Shown here piece after piece: positions 28,638-37,237 of a DNA stretch of 64,000 nucleotides. Origin of the DNA: Flagellimonas pelagia (GTDB taxonomy: Bacteria > Bacteroidota > Bacteroidia > Flavobacteriales > Flavobacteriaceae); assembly GCF_003584135.1 (NCBI RefSeq), contig NZ_QXFI01000036.1, positions 124,001-188,000 of the forward strand, given 5' to 3'. The translations under genes were made by a program, and so were the position numbers. Numbering within the stretch: position 1 is the stretch's first letter; each line of letters starts with the position of its first letter. The notes below the pieces were generated by a model. It was not told the DNA's origin and searched no databases. It saw only the letters and a program-made list of their open reading frames with translations.

Positions 28638-28722
28638 GGAGGAATGGCAGAGTGGTCGAATGCGGCAGTCTTGAAAACTGTTGAGGGTCACACCTCCGGG
28701 GGTTCGAATCCCTCTTCCTCCG
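28638..28722 (+). tRNA. tRNA-Ser(UGA)
   Basis: 85-nt class II tRNA. The acceptor stem GGAGGAA (28638-28644) pairs with TTCCTCC (28715-28721), with discriminator G at 28722. The anticodon stem GCAGT/ACTGT closes a CTTGAAA loop with anticodon TGA at 28672-28674, and the T arm has GGTTCGAATCC. The CCA is not encoded. The long variable arm is as expected for serine. The tRNA 3' end is a common integration site for mobile elements, and an integrase remnant follows. Confidence 0.97.
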
Positions 28723-28734
28723 CTTTATAACGTG

Positions 28735-28766
28735 AAAAGCCCCTTTTTTAGGGGCTTTTGTTTTTT
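28735..28766 (+). terminator. Rho-independent terminator after tRNA-Ser
   Basis: Perfect 9-bp stem AAAAGCCCC (28735-28743) and GGGGCTTTT (28751-28759) followed by GTTTTTT, 13 bp downstream of the tRNA. Confidence 0.9.
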
Positions 28767-28767
28767 G

Positions 28768-28786
28768 GTTGACAATCTAGTTGACA
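28768..28786. repeat. GTTGACA direct repeat beside tRNA-Ser
   Basis: Two copies of GTTGACA (28768-28774, 28780-28786) with a 12-bp period just past the tRNA terminator. Their place between a tRNA 3' end and an integrase remnant makes them candidates for integrase arm-type sites or an attachment-site scar. The rest of the 357-bp gap from 28723 to 29079 is AT-rich and holds only the integrase-like fragment. Confidence 0.4.
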
Positions 28787-28942
28787 GAACTTGCTTTTAT
28801 ATGGTCAATTTTAAAAGGAGTCAATTTCTAATATTTTTGCATATTTTCCCTGATATTAACTTCAATAGCTTTATCTTATCCACTCGTAATCCCAACCTCT
28901 TCTCAATATTGACTTCTTTAGTCATAACTATAATAACTTTTA

Positions 28943-29030
28943 ATGGAGAAGCCTGTTGTTCTATTTTCCAAATCCCATCATAAAGGAAAAGAAATACTGC
29001 TCGTTGGATTTGAGAATAATGCTAGACTTT
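28943..29030 (+). pseudogene. Remnant of a tyrosine recombinase N-terminus
   Basis: About 29 codons from the ATG at 28943 encode a segment of the type KPVVLFSKSHHKGKEILLVG, ending near FENNARL. This resembles the SAM-like N-terminal start of Bacteroidetes site-specific integrases (basic patch, HKGK...I..L.F..NA.L), which normally continues through a Trp-rich strand and then about 300 residues of arm-binding and catalytic domains. After Leu the similarity stops, and the frame runs into sequence antisense to the next gene. No catalytic R-H-R-Y region remains. The match is from memory of the family and not from a search. Confidence 0.4.
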
Positions 29031-29079
29031 CGGGGCCGTACTGCCAAATCGACTTGACAAGCTGTCCAGCCCCCCTCCA

Positions 29080-29901
29080 TCACTCCCTAATAAAGGCCAG
29101 GAGATCTTTGTTGATGGTTTCCGCTTCCGTCGTCGGCATCCCATGCGGAAATCCAGGATACGAAATCAGTCTGCCCTTTTTAAGGAGTTTGACTGCCAGC
29201 TTGGCCGTTGTGTCTATAGGTACAATTTGATCATCATCCCCATGCATGACCAACACCGGAACTTTGACACTTTGCAGATCCTCCGTAAAATCCGTTTCGG
29301 AAAATGCCTTGATACAATCATAGTGTGCCTTTATGCCCCCCATCATTCCCTGACGCCACCAATTGTCCATTATTCCTTGGGAAACAACTGAATTATCACG
29401 GTTATAACCAAAAAAGGGAACTGTAAAATCCTTGAAATATTGGGGCCGACGTGTTGCAGTATTCAAACGGATCTCATCAAATACTGACATGGGGACACCA
29501 TCAGGATATCGTTCCGTTTTTACCATTATTGGTGTCACGGCACTGATCAGCACCACCTTGGCCACTCGTTCTTGACCATACTTGGAAGCGTATCGAATGG
29601 CTTCCCCACCGCCGGTTGAGTGCCCCACGTGTATGGTGTTCCTCAAATCCAAGGCCGCAACCAACTCTGCTACATCGGCGGCATAAGTATCCATATTATG
29701 ACCCGATCCTGTTTGGGTCGACCTTCCGTGTCCCCTCCTATCATGGGCAACTACTCGAAAGCCCTGATTGACAAAGAACATCATTTGTGCATCCCAATCA
29801 TCACTGGAGAGCGGCCATCCATGATGGAAAAATATGGGTTGGCCCTCACCCCAATCCTTGTAACTGATTTCAGTCCCATCTTTTAATTTTAATGTTTTCA
29901 T
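29080..29901 (-). CDS. Alpha/beta hydrolase, non-heme haloperoxidase/arylesterase type
   Basis: 273-residue cytoplasmic enzyme. The nucleophile is Ser95 in HVGHSTGGGEA; the acid lies in MHGDDDQIVP and the catalytic His in YPGFPHGMP. HHGWPLSSDDWDAQ near residue 26 supplies the oxyanion hole. The set of motifs is that of bacterial cofactor-free chloroperoxidases and arylesterases, which hydrolyse esters and can make peracids. It is the last gene of the minus-strand hydrolase run, separated from the porin gene by 109 bp, so it may also have its own promoter. The true substrate is unknown. Confidence 0.9.
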   Translation of the reverse strand: MKTLKLKDGTEISYKDWGEGQPIFFHHGWPLSSDDWDAQMMFFVNQGFRVVAHDRRGHGRSTQTGSGHNMDTYAADVAELVAALDLRNTIHVGHSTGGGEAIRYASKYGQERVAKVVLISAVTPIMVKTERYPDGVPMSVFDEIRLNTATRRPQYFKDFTVPFFGYNRDNSVVSQGIMDNWWRQGMMGGIKAHYDCIKAFSETDFTEDLQSVKVPVLVMHGDDDQIVPIDTTAKLAVKLLKKGRLISYPGFPHGMPTTEAETINKDLLAFIRE

Positions 29902-30010
29902 AGTGCTGTATTTTAAAGTTTAATTTCAATATCTGTTCCTAAGGATTAATTGTTTTATTCCTGCGAGCCATCCTTTTTTGCCGCGCATTCGATTGCTGTC
30001 ATATTGGGAT

Positions 30011-31378
30011 TCAAAACCGGAACTCAGCCGTGAGTACGGCGTGGAACAATGTAGCGGACAGTCCACTGTCCCGTAAAAAATCATCTGGAACAATCAGATT
30101 GGTCTCCAATTCCATATTGAGATGATTGTTTATGTCCAACCCATAGAGCAATCCAAATTGATTACCTATAAATGCTTTGGTGTTTACGGAAGGATATGCC
30201 AATTGTTGTCCAGCGTCATACACCCCATCTTCTTTGGAATAGCGCCAGAACACATCGTAATCCATTTCCACATAGTGGTTTGACTTCCTTATGTTCATAT
30301 ATGGGTGGAAATCGATTAGGTTTGACGGACCGAACCTTGCTACCCGGCCAAAATAGGCCCCTCTTGGATAAAGGGGATCAAAGGTGTTCAGATTCCCATC
30401 CCCTGGCTTCCTATCCCCACTGATCACTTCTGTTTTTAGGCCGAACACTGTCCCATCACCAAAAAAAGCTGTGCTCAGTTCACCGTTCAATGAGACGGTA
30501 TAAGCCCGGATATCCAGTTCTCCAAAACGACCGAACTGATATACCCCTTCATTATTGAAACTGAATGTCCCCATCTTTCCGAAATAACGCACTCCCAAAG
30601 AATACCGCCTTTCATCCGCTGTACCCGCATTGTATGTGGCCCCATTGTCCTTTTGATAAAATCCATAAACATCAAGATTGGAAATCGGCCCAAACTTTTT
30701 GGTCACATACAATCCAGAAAATGTTTCATCGAAATTGAGATAGGTATTGTCAAAAATGCCCTGTCTTGTCCTTACGGGTACGGAGAAAAAAGTAGTAACA
30801 TTGGTCAGTTCATCGACATAGTCCCAACGCAAGATATCAAAGGACCTTCGAACGTTGGGTCCCTCCCGGATGTCAATGAGTCTGCGACTTCCGAATTTCA
30901 AATTCTGTCTCCCCAGGGAAATGCTCAAATGGTCATCAAAATGATAGGTGGCAAAAGCTTGGTTCATTGCCAATACATCCTTGTCCACGGGTGAAACGTC
31001 TTTTTTACCCACTACAGTGCTCGAATTCAATTCAAGATAAAGTTCAAAATGGTTTTGGATCCTTAAATGGGTATGCAACAACAACCGCTGGAGATACCAA
31101 ATATTATCTTGATTTCCCATGGTGGTGAAGTTTTCATGGATAAAATGTTCCGTTTGAAAGCGATAACTTCCTCCCAATGACAATGCACTATGCTCCGTTA
31201 ACCCGATCCATTTTAGGTCCTCATAAATGGTTTTTTCCCTCTGTTCCAATAGGAAGGACATATCATCATCTTGACCCAGCAAATGGAAGACCATTGGTAC
31301 CTTATCCTGGGCATACCCTACATATGACACAAACAATATGGAAAAAACACCCCAAAAAATCTTTGGAAAACGTATCAT
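30011..31378 (-). CDS. Alginate-export-family outer membrane beta-barrel protein
   Basis: 455 residues with a signal peptide (start MIRFPKIFWGVFSILFVSYVGYAQ). The rest alternates short polar turns and amphipathic strands such as NHFELYLELNSSTVVG and DHLSISLGRQNLKFGSRRL, and ends in an aromatic EFRF, as outer membrane barrels do. The SLGRQNLKFGSRRLIDIREGPNVRRSFD stretch is characteristic of the alginate-export (AlgE-like) family, 18-strand anion-selective channels. Many family members have nothing to do with alginate and serve as uptake or efflux pores for the neighbouring pathway. It probably serves the adjacent exported hydrolases. Confidence 0.88.
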   Translation of the reverse strand: MIRFPKIFWGVFSILFVSYVGYAQDKVPMVFHLLGQDDDMSFLLEQREKTIYEDLKWIGLTEHSALSLGGSYRFQTEHFIHENFTTMGNQDNIWYLQRLLLHTHLRIQNHFELYLELNSSTVVGKKDVSPVDKDVLAMNQAFATYHFDDHLSISLGRQNLKFGSRRLIDIREGPNVRRSFDILRWDYVDELTNVTTFFSVPVRTRQGIFDNTYLNFDETFSGLYVTKKFGPISNLDVYGFYQKDNGATYNAGTADERRYSLGVRYFGKMGTFSFNNEGVYQFGRFGELDIRAYTVSLNGELSTAFFGDGTVFGLKTEVISGDRKPGDGNLNTFDPLYPRGAYFGRVARFGPSNLIDFHPYMNIRKSNHYVEMDYDVFWRYSKEDGVYDAGQQLAYPSVNTKAFIGNQFGLLYGLDINNHLNMELETNLIVPDDFLRDSGLSATLFHAVLTAEFRF

Positions 31379-31476
31379 ATACGGTTTTTAAACATTATGA
31401 TTTTGACCATCTCCAATCCTAAATATGGACGTTCCTTTCTATGATTTTTAAAGAAAATCCTGTTTCAGGGGGATTT

Positions 31477-31914
31477 TCATCTATTCAGTTTGGTAAACAA
31501 GACGGTATCCAAGGCGTATTTCCCCGGGCCCACCACAAAAATGAAAAGGTAGACCAAGGAATACATGAAGGGCACATCCTTCACCAACAGCGGGTCATGG
31601 GCGTGGACCACCCAATAACCCGTCAATGTCACCACCAAAACCGGCACTGTTGCCAATCTTGTGAGAAATCCGAAAATGATGAGAATCGGAAAACCCAAAT
31701 TGCTCGCAATGGCCAGGAATTCGTTCAATTGTTCCGGTAATCCCAGCGGATTGGGCACCTTTTCGGGAATAGCAACCCCGATTCCGATTTTTTTGAATCC
31801 ATGGACCACAATTAGTTCCAAGGAAGCTAGGGTTCGAAGGGCCAAAAGGGCAATATGGACAACCTTTCCAGTAATGTCCGTTGACAAAAATCGCATTAAG
31901 ACCTTACGCATCAT
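31477..31914 (-). CDS. DoxX family membrane protein
   Basis: About 145 residues from the ATG at 31914 (MMRKVLMRFL); the frame extends to a TTG at 31935, which is less likely. Four transmembrane segments, including LASLELIVVHGFKKIGIG and GFPILIIFGFLTRLATVP, match DoxX. These proteins are poorly understood membrane subunits linked to thiosulfate:quinone oxidoreduction or to oxidative-stress complexes. It lies directly downstream of YceI (23 bp), a pairing that recurs in Bacteroidetes and proteobacteria. Confidence 0.85.
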   Translation of the reverse strand: MMRKVLMRFLSTDITGKVVHIALLALRTLASLELIVVHGFKKIGIGVAIPEKVPNPLGLPEQLNEFLAIASNLGFPILIIFGFLTRLATVPVLVVTLTGYWVVHAHDPLLVKDVPFMYSLVYLFIFVVGPGKYALDTVLFTKLNR

Positions 31915-31937
31915 GACCTTTGAAATTAACCTCAAGA

Positions 31938-32495
31938 CTATAGAACACTGGTATAGGATTCCTCCTGTACTCGGATAAACTGTAATTCAATGATCAGCTT
32001 CACTTCCTCCCCAACAAGCACACCACCAGTTTCCAACGCAGTGTTCCAATTAAGGCCCCAATCCTTTCTGTTCAGGCTCCCCACCAATCCAAACCCGGCC
32101 TTTTCATTGCCCCATGGATCCTGTGCAGATCCATGAAATTCTGCTCTCAGGGAAATGGGTCTACTGATGCCCTTCAAGGTCAATATCCCTTTTAGTACAA
32201 AATCCCCATCCCCATCTTTGGTATAGGAAGTCGATTCATAAGTGAATTCGGGATACTTTTCCGCGTCAAAGAAATCGGTTCCCAATAAATGGGCATCCCT
32301 ATCAGGGTTTCCTGTGTTCAACGAGGATACCTTCCCCCTGAACTTAAATTGACCGTCCTGAAGGAAATGATCTTCGGTTTCCGCTTCCGCTTCAAATTCC
32401 CTAAAGTGTCCAGATACATTGGTAAACATCATATGTTTTACCTTAAAACCTATTTCCGAATGGTTGGAATCAATCATCCATTTTGTAGTTTCCAT
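31938..32495 (-). CDS. YceI family lipid/quinone-binding protein
   Basis: About 185-residue lipocalin-like barrel from the ATG at 32495 (METTKWMIDSNHSEIGFKVKH, the normal YceI start); the longer frame to 32573 adds residues unlike the family. Further family segments are VSSLNTGNPDRDAHLLGTDFFDAEKYPEFTY in part and LTLKGISRPISL. YceI proteins bind isoprenoid chains such as ubiquinone precursors. Unlike many relatives it has no signal peptide, so it should act in the cytoplasm. The neighbours are DoxX downstream and an MBL-fold protein upstream. Confidence 0.9.
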   Translation of the reverse strand: METTKWMIDSNHSEIGFKVKHMMFTNVSGHFREFEAEAETEDHFLQDGQFKFRGKVSSLNTGNPDRDAHLLGTDFFDAEKYPEFTYESTSYTKDGDGDFVLKGILTLKGISRPISLRAEFHGSAQDPWGNEKAGFGLVGSLNRKDWGLNWNTALETGGVLVGEEVKLIIELQFIRVQEESYTSVL

Positions 32496-32575
32496 AATTT
32501 TCGCTTTTAAATCAGTTTCAATAGTTATTATTTTAAATTGGAGGCTTTTCAACAAGACCCCACATTCTCCCATTC

Positions 32576-33619
32576 CTATGGATTTAGCCCTACCGGTTCC
32601 ATTGACATTTTTTTGATTTCCCTATAGGCTGTGGGAAGATTGAAATTGTAATGCAGCCAATGGAATAGGACATATCCTTTGTCAAATTCCTTCATTGGGG
32701 TTGCCTCAAGGGTCTGTTCCAGGGTAAGTCCCCTTTTTATGGCCCGTTCCATATGTTCCTTCAAGGTATTGACGTAGTCGACCGTAAACTTGATTCCCTC
32801 TTTATCGGTAATGCGACCATGGCCCGGGACAACAACATCGTTTGCCCCCAACAGGTTGTACATTTTATTGAGGTTGGCGACCGGCTCAAGAAAGAAACCA
32901 TCAAAAAGCCATGGAATGGTGGGTGACTCGGCAATAAATGCATTGCCCGCCCATAGAATGTTCTTGGTATTCGTTCTGACATATACAAACAGATCCGCAG
33001 GGGATTGGGCAGTTCCAGTGTTCATAAGTTCTATTTTAAGGTCTTTCCCCATATTGATGACCATTTTTTGGTCTTTCGGAACAATAATATCGGCAGCCCT
33101 TAGCTCACTTTCCTCAATGCCCCTATCCTTACCGAAAAGCATTACCATGAATTGTTTGATGCTCTGGTAATTGTTGGCCAGGTTCTTTTGTCCGTACTCA
33201 TTTTGGATGATCAGGGTTGGATCGGGCAACAGATAGTTCCCAAAACAATGGTCTCCATGGTCACTGGTGTTAATGGCATAGAGTATCGGCTTTTGGGTTA
33301 CACCCTTTACCAGGGTATACAGTTGGTCATAAAGTCTTTTGGACAACATAGTCTCAATTAAGACCACCCCCTTTTCCCCAATGATAAACCCTGCTGTCGT
33401 GGCCTGCGGTATTCCTTTTGTTGTCTCTGTCTCTGCGGTAACCGGAATTACGGCATAGACATCATCCGTGATTTTGTGTAAGGTCAGTGATACCTTGTTC
33501 GCATCCCATATAGGTACTTCAGGGGGCATGGGAAATTGGGAATACAAAGGATTGATGGACATCATGACGATCATTGCATACAAAAGTCCACACATGCCAT
33601 ATTTAATAATGGTTTCCAT
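32576..33619 (-). CDS. Exported metallo-beta-lactamase-fold protein lacking several metal ligands
   Basis: 347 residues with a signal peptide (hydrophobic 8-26, then SQFPMPPE). The fold is clear: ETMLSKRLYDQL, then the loop NTSDHGDHCFGN, LFVYVRTNTKNILWAGNAF, and VVVPGHGRITD. The first His of HxHxDH is Ser119; His121, Asp123 and His124 remain. The second-site His of the usual GpaHT loop is Gln205, and the bridging Asp of the aGD turn is Asn226; His267 remains. With three ligands changed it may bind one metal or act in a non-hydrolytic way. Position in the operon (29 bp after the amidohydrolase) suggests a role in the same pathway. Similarity to alkylsulfatase-like MBL proteins (AEN loop) is possible. 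Confidence 0.85.
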   Translation of the reverse strand: METIIKYGMCGLLYAMIVMMSINPLYSQFPMPPEVPIWDANKVSLTLHKITDDVYAVIPVTAETETTKGIPQATTAGFIIGEKGVVLIETMLSKRLYDQLYTLVKGVTQKPILYAINTSDHGDHCFGNYLLPDPTLIIQNEYGQKNLANNYQSIKQFMVMLFGKDRGIEESELRAADIIVPKDQKMVINMGKDLKIELMNTGTAQSPADLFVYVRTNTKNILWAGNAFIAESPTIPWLFDGFFLEPVANLNKMYNLLGANDVVVPGHGRITDKEGIKFTVDYVNTLKEHMERAIKRGLTLEQTLEATPMKEFDKGYVLFHWLHYNFNLPTAYREIKKMSMEPVGLNP

Positions 33620-33648
33620 TCATTTCAGTTTTTGGATTCAACAGCGGT

Positions 33649-35412
33649 TTAGTTTTGATAGCCACCATAATAGTTGACGGGCGACCATTCGGGAATCACC
33701 GGTGGCAATGGTGGATTGTAGCCCTCGTAGCTACCAGAGCCAAATACGATTTTTCCGTTTAGTACCGTGAGCAATGAGGTTATCCCTTTGATATCATCGT
33801 CCTTAATGGAGAAATAGTCATCAGAAAGCAGGGTCATATCGGCATACATTCCTTTGATAAGTTTTCCCTTGACATTTTCCTCACCCGAACACCATGCACT
33901 ACCTGAAGTATATAGTTGAAGTGCAGTAAACCGGTCCAAGACTTGGTCCTTGGGCCAAAATTGCATGTCACCAATAGTTTTCCCGGTAATGAGCCAATGC
34001 ATGGCCATCCATGGATTATAGGTCGAAATCCGGGTCGCATCGGTACCCATACCTACTGGAATCCCCATTTCCAACATTTTCTTTATGGGCGGTATCTGTT
34101 GTTTGGGCTTGCCGTATCGCTTGGTGTACAATTCCCCTTGGAAATACATCCGGAATTGGACCGCAATACCCCCTCCAAGTTTTTGCACACGTTTGAGTTC
34201 GGAATCGGAGATGGTTTCGGCATGGTCAAAAAACCATCTCAGTCCATTGAAAGGGGTTTCCGCATTCACTTTTTCAAAGACATTCAACATTCGATCTATG
34301 GATTCGCCATAGGTGGCATGTAACCTGAAGGGCCATCTATTTTTGACCAGAAGCTTGATCACGGGCTCTAGATCCTCTTCCATCTGCTCGGAAAGAATGG
34401 TCCTTGGTTCCAGAAAATTTTCAAAATCTGCCGCCGTGGCCACAATGTTTTCACCCGCCCCTTCCATGGAAAAACCATTGGCCATGAGCATTTGATCGTT
34501 CTTGTTGGGATGAGTACACAGTATCCATTCCTGGTAATCCTGTAATTCCCGATCCTTTTGTTGGGCAAACAAATAATAGGAGGTTCTCACCGTCAACTTA
34601 TTTTCCTGTGCCAACTGGAGGGCCACTTCATAATCGGCTGGATAATTCTGTCCTCCCCCGGCCGCATCAACGGCACTGGTGATCCCAAAACGGTTCAGTT
34701 CCCGGTAGAAATGTAAGGTACTGTTAAGTCGTTCCTCTTGGTCCAATTTGGTGGTTAGGCCCAATGTGGAATAAATGGCCCTAGGGGTTTCCTTGGCAAA
34801 GATCAACCCGGTGGGCACACTATCCTTATCCAATTCCACCAGACTTCCTTCATAATAGGTATTCCTGTCATAGCCCAAGACCTCGATACCCTTTTTATTG
34901 ATAAAGGCCTTTCCGTAGAGGTAGGTAATGTATACGGGCTTGTTCGGTACGGCAGCGTTGATTTCTGCTATGGTAGGTTGGCGCTTTTCCTTGAACTGGT
35001 ATTCGTTCCAACCCCCGACAACTTTGATCCATTTGCCTTCCGGAGTCCTTTCTGCCTGCTCCTTGAGCATTTCCATAGCCCTTTTCAAGGTCTTTACTCC
35101 GTCCCATCGAAGCTCGCTGTTAAAATTCAGCCCCTCCCGAATGATATGGATATGGCTATCGTTCAAACCAGGGATCACAGTTTTTCCGGAAGCATCGATT
35201 ACTCGGGTGGAATCATTTTTATAATTTGACAAAATGGATTCCGAGGTTCCAGTGGCCAAGATGATGCCATCTTTTGAGGCGATTGCCTCCACAAATTCCC
35301 CTGGCTTTTCCATAGTGGCCACTTTGCCATTGTATAGTATAAAATCGGCATTATGCTGGGCACTGGTGAAAAAACCTATCAACAGCATCGATATAGAGAT
35401 GTATTTATACAT
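33649..35412 (-). CDS. Exported YtcJ-like metal-dependent amidohydrolase
   Basis: 587 residues with a signal peptide (MYKYISISMLLIGFFTSAQ). The amidohydrolase TIM barrel shows the metal motif PGLNDSHIHII (His-x-His), a MANGFSMEGAG segment, FRLHATYGESIDRML and WFFDHAETIS for later metal-site His residues, and a C-terminal GMYADMTLLSDDYF beta-sandwich part. This matches the YtcJ/AepA branch (N-substituted formamide deformylase and related enzymes). The reaction is hydrolysis of amide or ester-like bonds in small molecules. It is third to sixth in a run of exported hydrolases. Confidence 0.9.
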   Translation of the reverse strand: MYKYISISMLLIGFFTSAQHNADFILYNGKVATMEKPGEFVEAIASKDGIILATGTSESILSNYKNDSTRVIDASGKTVIPGLNDSHIHIIREGLNFNSELRWDGVKTLKRAMEMLKEQAERTPEGKWIKVVGGWNEYQFKEKRQPTIAEINAAVPNKPVYITYLYGKAFINKKGIEVLGYDRNTYYEGSLVELDKDSVPTGLIFAKETPRAIYSTLGLTTKLDQEERLNSTLHFYRELNRFGITSAVDAAGGGQNYPADYEVALQLAQENKLTVRTSYYLFAQQKDRELQDYQEWILCTHPNKNDQMLMANGFSMEGAGENIVATAADFENFLEPRTILSEQMEEDLEPVIKLLVKNRWPFRLHATYGESIDRMLNVFEKVNAETPFNGLRWFFDHAETISDSELKRVQKLGGGIAVQFRMYFQGELYTKRYGKPKQQIPPIKKMLEMGIPVGMGTDATRISTYNPWMAMHWLITGKTIGDMQFWPKDQVLDRFTALQLYTSGSAWCSGEENVKGKLIKGMYADMTLLSDDYFSIKDDDIKGITSLLTVLNGKIVFGSGSYEGYNPPLPPVIPEWSPVNYYGGYQN

Positions 35413-35455
35413 GACTTGACTTTATTAAAATTGGAGATGATTAAGTAGGACTGTA

Positions 35456-36454
35456 TTATCCCTTTAAAAAGAAATCCATTAATCCTTTTTGAACCTGTTC
35501 CGTTTGTTCTTGGACCACCCAGTGCCCAGACCCCTTGATTTTTGCCTCGGTAACCTCTTCTGCCACAAGCCGGCAATGCTCTGCCAGAAATGGTGCACTG
35601 AAATATTCCCCACCCATGGCAAGCATGGGCATTTCCAGTTTATGTTTCATGAATTCATGGTTGTCAATGACATCCTTCTGAAAATCCCCGAACCAATGAA
35701 AACTACCTGTGGTAGATCCTTTGACCGAATAGGCCCGTATGAACTCATCCTCCTCATCTTTTGAGAATGGGCGTTTCATTGGGGTGACCGTGGTCCAAAA
35801 GTCCTTAAAAAACATTTCTTCCTTCCCGGCTACGACTTCCCCTGCCACGGGTCTGGAAAAGAACCCAAAATGCCATACCGTTGTGGACAATTGTTGCCAA
35901 ACCGGCTCGACCCCAGGGAGCAATGCATCCAATAACGCTATTTTCTTTACTTCATTTCCGAACTGTGCCGCATAGGCATATGCGACCATCATTCCAATAT
36001 CGTGACCTACCAAATTGATCTTTTCGTAGCCCAGTTGCTTGACCATTTCATGGATATCGACGGCCATGGTCTTTTTGTCATAACCGCTTTCCGGTTTATC
36101 CGATTCACCGATTCCCCTGAGGTCAGGGGCGATGACGGTGAAATGTTTGGAGAGCTCAGGCAATAATCGGTTCCACATATACCAGTTTTGGCCAAATCCG
36201 TGTAGCAGTACCAAGGGCTCCCCTTTTCCACCTATGACATAGTGCAAGTTGATCCCATTAACATTCGCCATTTGGTGTTGAAAATTGGATGGTGGTTCCG
36301 CCGGAACCATTATTGCCTCTGCAACTGGTTCGGTTGGGGTCGCATTAATTTCCTTTGCCTCCTGTTTCTTTCCCATACAACCGGTCAACAGGACCATGAC
36401 TATGATAGAACTGCAACTTAGAGTTGAAATTCTCAAGAGTTTTGTTTTTTTCAT
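35456..36454 (-). CDS. Lipoprotein alpha/beta hydrolase with Asp nucleophile (epoxide hydrolase/dehalogenase type)
   Basis: 332 residues. The N-terminus is a lipoprotein signal with lipobox LLTGC (Cys26) followed by a 30-residue low-complexity linker, so the enzyme is anchored to a membrane outside the cytoplasm. The catalytic domain starts near residue 60 with HYVIGGKGEPLVLLHGFGQN; the nucleophile is Asp152 in NLVGHDIGMMVAYA, and the final His is in KGSGHWVVQEQ. An Asp in the GHDxG elbow is the mark of epoxide hydrolases, haloalkane and haloacetate dehalogenases, which form an alkyl-enzyme ester. The actual substrate is unknown, but a carbon-halogen or epoxide bond is the best guess. Confidence 0.9.
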   Translation of the reverse strand: MKKTKLLRISTLSCSSIIVMVLLTGCMGKKQEAKEINATPTEPVAEAIMVPAEPPSNFQHQMANVNGINLHYVIGGKGEPLVLLHGFGQNWYMWNRLLPELSKHFTVIAPDLRGIGESDKPESGYDKKTMAVDIHEMVKQLGYEKINLVGHDIGMMVAYAYAAQFGNEVKKIALLDALLPGVEPVWQQLSTTVWHFGFFSRPVAGEVVAGKEEMFFKDFWTTVTPMKRPFSKDEEDEFIRAYSVKGSTTGSFHWFGDFQKDVIDNHEFMKHKLEMPMLAMGGEYFSAPFLAEHCRLVAEEVTEAKIKGSGHWVVQEQTEQVQKGLMDFFLKG

Positions 36455-36510
36455 GTCTTCAATGTTTATCGTTTTAATATATTTTTTATGGATTTGCCCA
36501 ATTGTGGCCC

Positions 36511-37209
36511 TTAATGTTTGAGCATTTCTTGGGCATACTGAACGCCAAGTCCATACCCTCCACCATATTTCTTAATGAGATCGTTGACTTGTACATAGGT
36601 TGATTTTCGGGCCCAATCCCTTTGGAGTTCAAGCAGATATTGCACAGAAGTCATGGGTTTCACACCTGCTTGGACCATTCTTTCGATACTGATTTCATGG
36701 GCTTCCTTGCTTACATCCCCGCAAGCATCGGTAAGGATGTAGACATCATATCCCTCCGCTAGGGCAGAGAGTGCCGGTCCTGTGATACATACACTTGTCC
36801 AAAGTCCGGCAAAGACGATCTTCTTTTTCCTTTTTCCAATAATGGCTTTGTGGGCATTGACATCCTCCCACGTATTCATTGTGGTCCTATCCAAGTATGT
36901 GGTGGATGTGGGTGGATAAAACTCCATAATTTCTGGGAAGACAGGTCCGCTGAAGGACTTTTCTGCCACTGTGGTCACCACGGTCGCAACATTGAAAATC
37001 TTGGAGGCCCCTGCGATTATCGCAGTATTGTTCCTAAGTTCGTAAATGCTTCCACTTGATACTGCAAATGCCATTTGGCCTTCAAAATCAATAAGGACCA
37101 ATGCATGGTTCTCGGGAGTTAGAAGGTCTGGTGATGGTGTTTGTCCATAATGTACAAGCGAGAACAGGCTTGCCACTGCGATAATGATACTCTTGACTTT
37201 TTTTTCCAT
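36511..37209 (-). CDS. Exported YcaC-like isochorismatase-family hydrolase
   Basis: About 232 residues from the ATG at 37209 (MEKKVKSIIIAVASLFSLVHYGQ, a clear signal peptide); the longer frame to 37254 would overlap the gene upstream and spoil the signal. The isochorismatase-like fold has Asp41 (ALVLIDFEGQM) and the nucleophile Cys141 (FAGLWTSVCITGPALSALAEG), plus TTMNTWED. The closest pattern is E. coli YcaC, an octameric hydrolase of unknown substrate, but an export signal is unusual for that group. It belongs to the minus-strand hydrolase operon (28 bp to the gene before it). Confidence 0.88.
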   Translation of the reverse strand: MEKKVKSIIIAVASLFSLVHYGQTPSPDLLTPENHALVLIDFEGQMAFAVSSGSIYELRNNTAIIAGASKIFNVATVVTTVAEKSFSGPVFPEIMEFYPPTSTTYLDRTTMNTWEDVNAHKAIIGKRKKKIVFAGLWTSVCITGPALSALAEGYDVYILTDACGDVSKEAHEISIERMVQAGVKPMTSVQYLLELQRDWARKSTYVQVNDLIKKYGGGYGLGVQYAQEMLKH

Positions 37210-37237
37210 TGTAGTGTTATTTAGGTTGAACAAATTT

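Noticed and set aside
28681..28983. Open frame running out of the tRNA-Ser gene
   Set aside because: It starts inside the tRNA and runs through the terminator hairpin; no protein likeness apart from chance.
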